From NCBI GenBank assembly GCA_011391755.1, contig JAABPZ010000079.1, positions 1 to 6,841 of the forward strand: a stretch of 6,841 bases of DNA, written 5' to 3'. Below, piece after piece: positions 1 through 5,087 of this stretch. The translations under genes were made by a program, and so were the position numbers. The notes beneath the pieces were generated by a model, which saw only the letters and a program-made list of their open reading frames with translations, made no database searches and had not been told where the DNA came from. Position 1 is the stretch's first letter. Every line of letters begins with the position of its first letter. Source of the DNA: Methanothrix sp. (lineage in GTDB: Archaea; Halobacteriota; Methanosarcinia; Methanotrichales; Methanotrichaceae).

Positions 1-787
1 CATCGCCGGCTGCGCCTCCGGTCCCAAAGAGATTCCCATCTCCATCGCCCAGGGCAGCGCCGCGGCAGCCAAAGCCGTTAAGCTCCTTCATAAGGGCGTA
101 CTGGAGCTGGAACCCACCTCGGCTTATGTCGATCCGGAAAAGTGCATCAAGTGCAAGCTGTGTGTCGATCTCTGTCCCAAGAAAGCCATAGCCGTGAAAA
201 GCCCGGCCTACGTGGATGAGGCAGCCTGCAAAGGGTGCGGCTCCTGTGCGGCCGCCTGTCCAGTTGACGCCATCAACATGCGCTTCTTCTCAGACGAGCA
301 GATCATGGCCCAGGTGCAGGCCGCCACAGAGGTAAAAAGAGAGTTTCCCCTCATTGTGGCCTTCCTTTGCAACTGGTGCAGCTACGGGGCGGCAGATCTG
401 GCCGGAACGGCGCGCATCCAGTACCCGACCAACGCTCGCAACATTCGGGTGATGTGCTCGGCGCGCGTGGACCCAAGCTTCATCCTGGAAGCCTTGCGGC
501 GAGGTGCGGACGGTGTGCTCATCGCCGGCTGCCGCATTGGCGAATGCCACTACCGGGATGGCAACTATCAGGCCCTGCAAAGGGTGAATGTGCTAAAAGG
601 CGTACTGGAGAAGATTGGCCTAGATCCGGGAAGAGTCAAGATCGTCTGGTGTGCCGCCAGCGAGGGTGAGATTTATGCAAAGGATCTCAGAGATTTCATA
701 GGTGAGCTGAAGGCCATGGGCCCCATCGGAACGGAGCTGAAAAAGAAACGCGCGGAGGAGAAGAATGAGGAGACTGCACTTCCATGA
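1..787 (+). CDS. hdrA: HdrA-MvhD fusion, C-terminal part (5' partial): heterodisulfide reductase subunit A with fused MvhD domain
   Basis: The frame is open from the window edge (first full codon at position 2) and ends with TGA at 785-787, so the gene starts upstream. A GTG at 194 lies inside the ferredoxin domain and is not the start. Visible order: the end of the HdrA flavoprotein part (GCASGPKEIPISIAQ, then an Ala-rich helix); two [4Fe-4S] motifs, CIKCKLCVDLCP (143-178) and CKGCGSCAAACP (227-262); then an MvhD domain from about 347 to the end. The MvhD part has FLCNWCSYGAADLAG, VMCSARVDP and AGCRIGECHY, whose cysteines (codons at 368, 377, 455, 530 and 545) would hold the [2Fe-2S] cluster. 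In the known family HdrA carries the bifurcating FAD, and MvhD passes electrons in from a hydrogenase, formate dehydrogenase or F420-oxidising subunit. Fusion of the two is known for HdrA2 of Methanosarcina. The partner supplying electrons is not in the window. The Lys/Glu-rich end overlaps the next gene by four bases. Confidence 0.93.
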   Translation, partial: IAGCASGPKEIPISIAQGSAAAAKAVKLLHKGVLELEPTSAYVDPEKCIKCKLCVDLCPKKAIAVKSPAYVDEAACKGCGSCAAACPVDAINMRFFSDEQIMAQVQAATEVKREFPLIVAFLCNWCSYGAADLAGTARIQYPTNARNIRVMCSARVDPSFILEALRRGADGVLIAGCRIGECHYRDGNYQALQRVNVLKGVLEKIGLDPGRVKIVWCAASEGEIYAKDLRDFIGELKAMGPIGTELKKKRAEEKNEETALP

Positions 788-1122
788 TGGAAATACAGAA
801 AGATATGGATGCAGAAGGTACTCACATTCTGGCCAGGCAGAAGACCAAAGAGCGAGAGATCGTCCTCGATTACGATTATAAAAAGTGCGCCGGCTGCTCC
901 ATCTGTGTAGCTCTCTGCCCGAAAAAAGCGCTGCAAGAGGGGCCATTGCAGGAGATTGCCAAGGGCCTGGACGCGCCGCCCGTGCTCATCGATCTGGATG
1001 CCTGTGCCTTTTGCGGCATGTGCGTCAATTTCTGTCCCATGAAGGCCTTTAAGATGACTGTGCGAGAAAGACAAGCCCAGGAAGCGGCAGAAGCTGCAGG
1101 ACCGTCGGAGGGCCAGGCATGA
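784..1122 (+). CDS. 2x[4Fe-4S] ferredoxin in Hdr operon
   Basis: This 112-residue acidic protein has two classical motifs: CAGCSICVALCP (Cys35, 38, 41, 45) and CAFCGMCVNFCP (Cys74, 77, 80, 84). The spacing between them, about 39 residues, is longer than in minimal clostridial ferredoxins because of an inserted loop (residues 50-68). The N-terminal 30 residues and the Ala/Glu/Gln-rich tail after residue 93 lack cysteines. There is no signal peptide or membrane segment, so it is cytoplasmic. The start overlaps the hdrA stop (ATGA at 784-787). A TGAGGAG at 766-772 is a usable but distant ribosome site, and a second ATG at 787 would shorten the protein by one residue. Its place between hdrA and hdrCB suggests it is an extra electron-carrying subunit or the ferredoxin reduced by bifurcation. 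It could also be the equivalent of the small ferredoxin FwdG. The family is clear; the partner is inferred. Confidence 0.9.
   Translation: MMEIQKDMDAEGTHILARQKTKEREIVLDYDYKKCAGCSICVALCPKKALQEGPLQEIAKGLDAPPVLIDLDACAFCGMCVNFCPMKAFKMTVRERQAQEAAEAAGPSEGQA
1107..1112 (+). promoter_or_regulatory. Ribosome binding site of the polyferredoxin gene
   Basis: GGAGGG lies six bases before the ATG at 1119. It supports that start, in the ATGA overlap with the ferredoxin stop, over the in-frame ATG at 1194. The later ATG has its own weaker GGGTGA (1178-1183) and would remove a 25-residue Ala/Glu/Thr-rich leader. Confidence 0.6.
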
Positions 1123-2285
1123 CGGACTCAACGAAAGTGGTAGATGCGGCAGAAGCGACAGAGGTTACGGAAAAAACGGGTGAAGCAAATGGGATGGAAA
1201 AAGTTGTGGATTTCATAAAGCAGGAGCAGTATCCCCGGCTGCTGGCAGAGGCCCTGCCTAACGAAAAATGCCTGCCCTGCCTGCTCTGCGAGCCTGTTTG
1301 CCCCACCAAGGCCATAAAGGTCACTTTCAATAAAACACGCGAAGACTATGGCCCCCTGCGCCCGGAAATAAAGGGCAAAATCGCCATCGATGCCGAAAAG
1401 TGCAATCTTTGCGGCCGGTGCGCAAAATTCTGCAAGGCATTCTTGCTGTTGGACAAGGACGCGTTAGAGAGAGCGAAAGATCCCCGCAATCTGGTGCCCT
1501 ATGAGCAGCTCCTAGTGGATGAGGAACTTTGCGACTACTGCGGCCTATGCGTGCCCCTTTGTCCCGAGGAAGCGATAAAAGTAGAGGGCGAGCCCTTAGA
1601 AGTGCCGGAAGCAGAAAAAGAGTTCGCAGGCAAGATCGAGATCGACCAGGACCTGTGCATCGGCTGCGGCAGATGTGCAGAGGTCTGTCCCTACGAGGCC
1701 ATGGACATAAAGAAACCCTTCCAGGGCGATATAAAGCTGGTCGAAAAGAACCTGGTGCGTTGCGATCCTCAGGGCTGCCAGGCCTGCTTCAATGTCTGCC
1801 CGGCCAAGTGCTGGTATGTGGACGAGCGGGGAAAAGCAGCACCGGTCAAAGATCAGTGCATCTTTTGCGGGGCATGCGAGAAAGCCTGTCCCGTCTTCGC
1901 CATAAAGGTCGAGCGTTCCGATGTCAGGCACACGGAGATAAAGGAGACACCCTGGGCCGAGGAGTGGAAGCAGGCCATCTCCGCCATAAAAACTGGGGAG
2001 CGGCTGCGTCCGGATGTGAGCGGGGCCGTCTCTCCGCCGGACATAGAACGTTCGCCCCTGCAGGCACCCGAGAAGCCGAAAATCGATCCCGAGCTGCTGC
2101 GGCTAGTGAATGAAGCCCTATCGCCACTGGAGTCACTGCTGAGAAAGCCAAAAGTTCGGCAAATCTTCGAGAAGGAGCCCGCCGAAGAGGCCAGCCGGAA
2201 GATTGTAGAGCGGCTGCACAAAGATGAGGCCAAAAAGGCTGCAACAGCGGATACTATCGACAACAGCGAGGGGGCGACGCAATAA
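1119..2285 (+). CDS. Six-cluster polyferredoxin, FwdF/MvhB-like, with cysteine-free C-terminal tail
   Basis: This 388-residue protein has six [4Fe-4S] motifs. Five have the usual CX2CX2CX3C spacing, starting at Cys51, 95, 138, 180 and 247. The one starting at Cys215 is irregular: CX4CX2CX3CP (Cys215, 220, 223, 227) with an extra Cys231 just after. The second motif ends in CK rather than CP, so it is followed by KAF. After Cys257 comes a tail of 131 residues with no cysteine: Pro-rich at about 303-323, then charged and helical. The N-terminal 45 residues also lack cysteines. The overall look resembles the polyferredoxins FwdF/FmdF of formylmethanofuran dehydrogenase and MvhB of hydrogenase operons; FwdF has eight clusters in a shorter chain. 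The role is inferred to be an electron wire to or from HdrA, possibly docking another enzyme. Its stop overlaps the hdrC start by one base (TAATG). The family is certain; the specific partner is not. Confidence 0.88.
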   Translation: MTDSTKVVDAAEATEVTEKTGEANGMEKVVDFIKQEQYPRLLAEALPNEKCLPCLLCEPVCPTKAIKVTFNKTREDYGPLRPEIKGKIAIDAEKCNLCGRCAKFCKAFLLLDKDALERAKDPRNLVPYEQLLVDEELCDYCGLCVPLCPEEAIKVEGEPLEVPEAEKEFAGKIEIDQDLCIGCGRCAEVCPYEAMDIKKPFQGDIKLVEKNLVRCDPQGCQACFNVCPAKCWYVDERGKAAPVKDQCIFCGACEKACPVFAIKVERSDVRHTEIKETPWAEEWKQAISAIKTGERLRPDVSGAVSPPDIERSPLQAPEKPKIDPELLRLVNEALSPLESLLRKPKVRQIFEKEPAEEASRKIVERLHKDEAKKAATADTIDNSEGATQ

Positions 2286-2812
2286 TGCCCGGAGATGAAC
2301 AGTTCAAGCAAGAGGTGCTTCGCCTGGCCGGGCATGAGTTATTGACCTGCATTCAATGCGGCACCTGCTCCGCCAGTTGCCCTACGGCGCGTCTTATGAA
2401 TCCCAGCATCCGAAGGTTGATCAAACTCTGCCTGGAGGGCAAAAAGGAGGAGGCTACACACAATGAGACACTGTGGCTGTGCACCTCCTGTCTTCTTTGC
2501 ACGTCACGCTGCCCGCGGGGCATCCGACCTAAAGCAGTGGTCTCGGCTCTAAAAGACATAGCTGAGCGGGCGGGCCTGCAAGGCAAGGACGCCGCTTACG
2601 AGAAATTCTTTTTAGAGCAGATCAAGGACTATGGCAGGATAGCCGAGCTGGCTCTCACGGCGAAGTTCTTGCTCGTCTTTCCCCAGGGAGCGGTGCAGTC
2701 CATGCAGATGGGCCTGGAGCTACTTCCCAGGGGCAAGATCGACCTTAAGATTGAGAAGATCAAAGGCCGGGATGAGGTCAAGAAGATCATAGAGGAGCTC
2801 TGGAAAAAATGA
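2285..2812 (+). CDS. hdrC: Heterodisulfide reductase subunit C (HdrC)
   Basis: This 175-residue protein is close to the usual HdrC length. It has two [4Fe-4S] motifs: CIQCGTCSASCP (Cys22, 25, 28, 32) and CTSCLLCTSRCP (Cys66, 69, 72, 76), the second followed by RGIRPKAVV as expected in HdrC and the related GlpC/HdrD family. The two clusters carry electrons from HdrA to the active-site subunit HdrB. The C-terminal half is helical with no cysteines and should form the HdrB/HdrA contact surface; there is no membrane anchor, so this is the soluble type. The ATG at 2285 shares its A with the previous TAA stop and is preceded by GAGGGGG (2268-2274). The stop overlaps hdrB in ATGA (2809-2812). Membrane HdrDE-type enzymes have a fused catalytic chain, so separate hdrC and hdrB genes fit the cytoplasmic HdrABC type. 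Confidence 0.93.
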   Translation: MPGDEQFKQEVLRLAGHELLTCIQCGTCSASCPTARLMNPSIRRLIKLCLEGKKEEATHNETLWLCTSCLLCTSRCPRGIRPKAVVSALKDIAERAGLQGKDAAYEKFFLEQIKDYGRIAELALTAKFLLVFPQGAVQSMQMGLELLPRGKIDLKIEKIKGRDEVKKIIEELWKK

Positions 2813-3663
2813 AGCTGGCTTACTATCCGGGCTGCGTCTCCAAGTCTACGGGAAAGGAGATGGACGCATCCACGCGGGCCGTCTCTGCTGCTCTGGGAAT
2901 TGAGCTCGTGGAACTCCCGGACTGGAACTGCTGCGGGGCGACGCACGTCTCTCATGAGCTGGTGGCCACGGGCCTGGCTGCTCGCAACATGGCCCAGACC
3001 AACCTCCCGATCATGACGGCCTGCTCCATCTGCTACAGCAACCTGAGGGCTGCTGCGCAGCGGCTGGAGGAGCCGGAGACCCTGGAAAAGGTGAACGCCG
3101 TGCTGGACAGGAAGTACAGCAGCGCATACAGCAGCGCAAAGATACGGCATGCTCTGGACGTCATTCTTGAGGCCCTGACCGAAGGCGATGAGAGGATCGT
3201 GGTGCCCCTCAAGGAGTTGAGGGTCGCCCCCTACTACGGCTGCCTGCTCACGCGCCCCCAGGGCGTCTACAGCCCACAGTTTCCAACGATCCTGGAAAAT
3301 CTGATCAAGAGGCTGCAGGCGGTGCCTGTTGATTTCCGGCTCAAGACCTTTTGCTGCGGCGGGCCCATCTTCATGCCCCAGGAAAAGGCGGCTGATGACA
3401 TCGCCTTTAAAATTTTGGCAGAGGCCAAGAAAGCCGGGGCGGAGGTCATCGTCACCGTATGCCCGCTCTGCCATCTCATGCTCGACGCCAAGCAAAAGGT
3501 GCTGGAGCAGAAAATGGGGGAGAAGATCGGCATTCCGATACTCTACGTGACGCAGCTCGTGGGCATAGCGCTGGGCCTGGGGCCCGAGGAGCTGGGGCTC
3601 TTCATGAATTCGGTGTCACCCATGGCGATGATGGAGAGGGTGTATGCGAGGTTATCTGAATAG
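2809..3663 (+). CDS. hdrB: Heterodisulfide reductase catalytic subunit B (HdrB)
   Basis: This 284-residue protein has two CCG domains. The first uses Cys9 (YYPGC), Cys41-Cys42 (WNCCG), Cys72 and Cys75 (ACSIC). The second uses Cys145 (YYGC), Cys182-Cys183 (FCCGG), Cys218 and Cys221 (VCPLC). In the known HdrB structure these bind two non-cubane [4Fe-4S] clusters that cleave CoM-S-S-CoB. All ten expected cysteines are present, so the enzyme should be active. In the first domain only 29 residues separate the CC pair from CXXC, against about 35 in the common family pattern; the missing stretch is just before LPIMTACSIC. The start at 2809 sits in ATGA, with GAGGAG at 2792-2797. This is the last gene of the operon: the next gene is on the other strand. 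No T-rich terminator follows directly. Related CCG-domain subunits occur in succinate, lactate and glycolate oxidoreductases, but the HdrA and HdrC neighbours settle the call. Confidence 0.94.
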   Translation: MKLAYYPGCVSKSTGKEMDASTRAVSAALGIELVELPDWNCCGATHVSHELVATGLAARNMAQTNLPIMTACSICYSNLRAAAQRLEEPETLEKVNAVLDRKYSSAYSSAKIRHALDVILEALTEGDERIVVPLKELRVAPYYGCLLTRPQGVYSPQFPTILENLIKRLQAVPVDFRLKTFCCGGPIFMPQEKAADDIAFKILAEAKKAGAEVIVTVCPLCHLMLDAKQKVLEQKMGEKIGIPILYVTQLVGIALGLGPEELGLFMNSVSPMAMMERVYARLSE

Positions 3664-3788
3664 TATTAAGAGGCGCACAAGGATGAGCATCACGCCCTTC
3701 GCCCAGCACGAGCGTACGCACCTGCCCGCGAGCGCCCCCCTCCCAAGAGCTCGCCGGACGCTCCCATTGCATTTTCAGGAGATGTTTC
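3664..3788. other. Intergenic gap between the ends of hdrB and the minus-strand gene
   Basis: The gap is 125 bases between two convergent genes. It is C-rich on the plus strand (C6 at 3735-3740, then TCCC) and holds an eight-base palindrome GCGTACGC (3712-3719) and a loose inverted repeat GAGCG/CGCTC (3730-3734 and 3759-3763). There is no strong T-run; short T-rich patches occur at 3772-3775 and 3784-3789. Open frames crossing it have unnatural Arg/Pro-rich translations. I see no RNA gene. Confidence 0.6.
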
Positions 3789-4136
3789 TTATCCCCCGCA
3801 CTCCCCGCCGGACTCGTACGCCTCCCGGAGCTGATCGGCCACGCTCTCCGAAAGCATCTGTCCGGCCACGGTGAAGAAGATCTCGGCAAAATCGGTTTGA
3901 AGGCATCCGGTACTCTCCGTTCCTTCTATTACCAGGTCGGCCAGATAACGCATGTCCTCGACGGACAGTTTTTTCAGGCGCTGCTCGAATTCCTGCACGC
4001 TTCTAGAGTGGTGATTGGCCACGGGGGGCAGAATGTTCAGGTACTCAATCTCAATTCCCTTCTTTTGCAGCACTTCCAACTCCGGAACCAGCTTTATTAA
4101 AATCTGCAGGTCCCTCTCGTTCAGATCTCGGGCCAT
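3789..4136 (-). CDS. Conserved-looking hypothetical protein, 115 aa
   Basis: I do not recognise a named family. The 115-residue translation looks like a real soluble protein: it begins MARDLNERDLQILIKLVPELE, is rich in Glu, Leu and Lys, and is predicted to be mostly helical. It contains a central YLNILPPVANHHSRS segment with paired histidines, then a helix EFEQRLKKLSVEDMRYLADLV. Only two cysteines occur, one in the middle (GCLQ) and one in the C-terminal ESGGECGG, so there is no metal motif. There is no signal peptide or membrane segment. I chose the ATG at 4136 because a TATA-like element lies about 26 bases upstream, which predicts a leaderless transcript; a GTG at 4178 would add 14 residues (WLELYYCRALLAF region) that look like translated promoter. 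It converges on hdrB and is divergent from the transglutaminase-like gene, so the context gives no function. It is probably a real gene, perhaps lineage-specific. Confidence 0.7.
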   Translation of the reverse strand: MARDLNERDLQILIKLVPELEVLQKKGIEIEYLNILPPVANHHSRSVQEFEQRLKKLSVEDMRYLADLVIEGTESTGCLQTDFAEIFFTVAGQMLSESVADQLREAYESGGECGG

Positions 4137-4156
4137 AAAGGCTAATAGTGCTCTGC

Positions 4157-4168
4157 AATAATATAGCT
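4157..4168 (-). promoter_or_regulatory. TATA-like promoter of the minus-strand hypothetical gene
   Basis: Read on the minus strand this is AGCTATATTATT. Its centre (about 4162) is 26 bases before the ATG at 4136, the usual distance from an archaeal box A to the transcription start. The transcript would therefore begin at or next to the start codon. No Shine-Dalgarno sequence precedes that ATG, which fits leaderless translation. Confidence 0.45.
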
Positions 4169-4227
4169 CTAACCACACGGCAATTGCAGATTCCTATCTG
4201 TCGAATGAGCTATTCTTAAGATTGGGG

Positions 4228-4299
4228 CTAAGCAATTTCAAGCTTAATTAAAACAAAATATTTTAAGTAAAAAATTTTTAATGTAGCCTTAAAATGCAT
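4228..4299 (-). CDS. Possible 23-residue small protein with strong Shine-Dalgarno
   Basis: On the minus strand GAGGTGA (4312-4306), a near-perfect match to the archaeal Shine-Dalgarno sequence, stands six bases before ATG (4299-4297). The frame runs 23 codons to TAG (4230-4228). The peptide begins MHFKATLKIFYLKYF and is hydrophobic, aromatic and basic (four Lys, one Glu), so it could associate with membrane. A TATA-like TATAATAATT around 4354-4345 on the same strand is placed to start a transcript that includes the ribosome site. Against it: the region is AT-rich, which by chance gives Lys/Phe/Tyr/Ile-rich translations, and it lies in a promoter region. It might instead be a leader peptide for the gene starting at 4136, 91 bases further on. 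No homolog is known to me. Confidence 0.3.
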   Translation of the reverse strand: MHFKATLKIFYLKYFVLIKLEIA

Positions 4300-4317
4300 T
4301 AGTTGTCACCTCTTGAT

Positions 4318-4333
4318 GCAAAATTATAAATAT
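4318..4333 (+). promoter_or_regulatory. TATA box and BRE-like element of the transglutaminase-like gene
   Basis: GCAAAATTATAAATAT contains a good archaeal box A (TTATAAATA) with a purine-rich BRE-like segment before it. It predicts transcription from about 4354, giving a leader of roughly 20 bases that contains the ribosome site GGTGGAT (4364-4370), with a five-base gap (4371-4375) before the ATG at 4376. Confidence 0.5.
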
Positions 4334-4375
4334 TACTAGCTAAAATTATTATACTAGATTTGGGGTGGATACTAA

Positions 4376-5071
4376 ATGGCGACAGGCTTTAACTGGGCGG
4401 GGAACGCAATTGTCAGAGATACGGTTATGTGGGACAAAAGAGCGGTCATCGGCAACCTGGGCCTCTACATTCCCACCGACATTCGGGCCTGGCTATCCTC
4501 TACGAATAGCGAGGTTATCCAGAGGGCTTTGCAGGATATCGGTCTTCCATCTGCTCGCGAAGCCGGTACATTTGACCCGCGGGCCTGGAAGATCTGGGAT
4601 TATGTGGCGACCTATGTGCAGTATGTCACGGATAAAAGCTCCTTCGGCCTGGAGGACTTCTGGCTCTTTCCTGAGGAGACGCTGGTTTTGCACAAGGGCG
4701 ACTGCGAGGATTCCTCTTTCCTGCTGGCCGCTCTTCTTTTAGCCAGCGGCATCTCCGAGCACTGCGTGCGCGTGGTTTTGGGTACGGTCTCCACACCGGA
4801 CGGATCTTTTGGCCATGCCTGGGTGGTCTACCAGAATGAGTTCGGCCGCTGGTGTCTGCTGGAATCGACCCTGGATACCGTCCCAACAAAGCTCACACCG
4901 GCCGATCCGTTTATAGTGCCTGGAAATGAATATAATTACCTGCCCCAGTTCTGCCTGAACGGTTCTCACCTCTGGTCGATGGGGGCGGCAAATGCAGAGA
5001 TGGCCGATTACCTGAAAACGAGGGGCAAGGTCCAGGTGAGGCAGAAGGCCTCCAAAAAAAGGCTTTTCTGA
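4376..5071 (+). CDS. Transglutaminase-like (papain-fold) domain protein
   Basis: This 231-residue protein carries the transglutaminase-like core in order. The nucleophile is Cys110 in HKGDCEDSSFLLAALLLASGI, the histidine is His147 in FGHAWVVYQ, and the acidic residue is Asp167 or Glu163 in WCLLESTLD. A complete Cys-His-Asp triad suggests catalysis, most likely as a cysteine protease or amidase; cross-linking activity cannot be inferred. The N-terminal 100 residues are Trp-rich and helical (VMWDKRAVIG, WKIWDYVATYVQYVTD, EDFWLFPEET), a layout seen in prokaryotic transglutaminase-like proteins. The C-terminal tail is basic (VRQKASKKRLF). There is no signal peptide or membrane helix, so it appears cytoplasmic, although many relatives are exported. 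The ATG at 4376 follows GGTGGAT at a good distance. It is monocistronic, ending 16 bases from the convergent nuclease gene. The fold is clear; the substrate is unknown. Confidence 0.85.
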   Translation: MATGFNWAGNAIVRDTVMWDKRAVIGNLGLYIPTDIRAWLSSTNSEVIQRALQDIGLPSAREAGTFDPRAWKIWDYVATYVQYVTDKSSFGLEDFWLFPEETLVLHKGDCEDSSFLLAALLLASGISEHCVRVVLGTVSTPDGSFGHAWVVYQNEFGRWCLLESTLDTVPTKLTPADPFIVPGNEYNYLPQFCLNGSHLWSMGAANAEMADYLKTRGKVQVRQKASKKRLF

Positions 5072-5087
5072 GCTTGATCTCGGAGCT

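Larger units (their letters stand above)
4137..4375. promoter_or_regulatory. AT-rich divergent intergenic and promoter region
   Basis: These 239 bases separate the divergent hypothetical and transglutaminase-like genes and are far richer in A+T than the flanking coding DNA. Contents include TATA-like elements for both strands, a ten-base palindrome AAAAATTTTT (4270-4279), a weak inverted repeat TAAGC/GCTTA (4229-4233 and 4242-4246), two TACTAG direct repeats (4334-4339 and 4352-4357), and the small ORF described separately. No tRNA or recognisable RNA gene is seen. Confidence 0.65.

Noticed and set aside
95..610. Repeated 12-mer GGCGTACTGGAG in the hdrA-mvhD gene
   Set aside because: Both copies encode similar Gly-Val-Leu-Glu helices; there is no flanking similarity, so it is likely chance or codon preference.
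194..787. A stand-alone ferredoxin-MvhD gene starting at GTG 194
   Set aside because: The frame is open upstream to the window edge with clear HdrA sequence and a complete [4Fe-4S] motif at 143-178, so 194 is internal.
1529..2113. A 194-codon plus-strand frame inside the polyferredoxin gene
   Set aside because: The translation is Arg/Ser/Gly-rich without motifs, and the other frame carries six cluster motifs.
2629..3495. A 288-codon open frame on the minus strand
   Set aside because: It lies opposite hdrC and hdrB, whose motifs are unmistakable; its translation shows no domain and arises from codon bias.
3724..3744. Possible G-quadruplex on the minus strand in the hdrB downstream gap
   Set aside because: The G-runs do not give four well-spaced tracts of three; only a two-layer or long-loop form would be possible.
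3644..3874. A 76-codon plus-strand frame after hdrB, which would bridge the gap
   Set aside because: Its Pro/Arg-rich translation looks non-coding, and it runs over the better minus-strand gene.
3602..3889. A 95-codon minus-strand frame across the gap
   Set aside because: It overlaps both hdrB and the hypothetical gene, and its composition is atypical, with no recognisable motif.
5054..5071. Terminator hairpin at the end of the transglutaminase-like gene (AAAAGGCTTTT)
   Set aside because: The stem is A/T-only and lies inside the coding region; it is more simply Lys/Leu/Phe codons.
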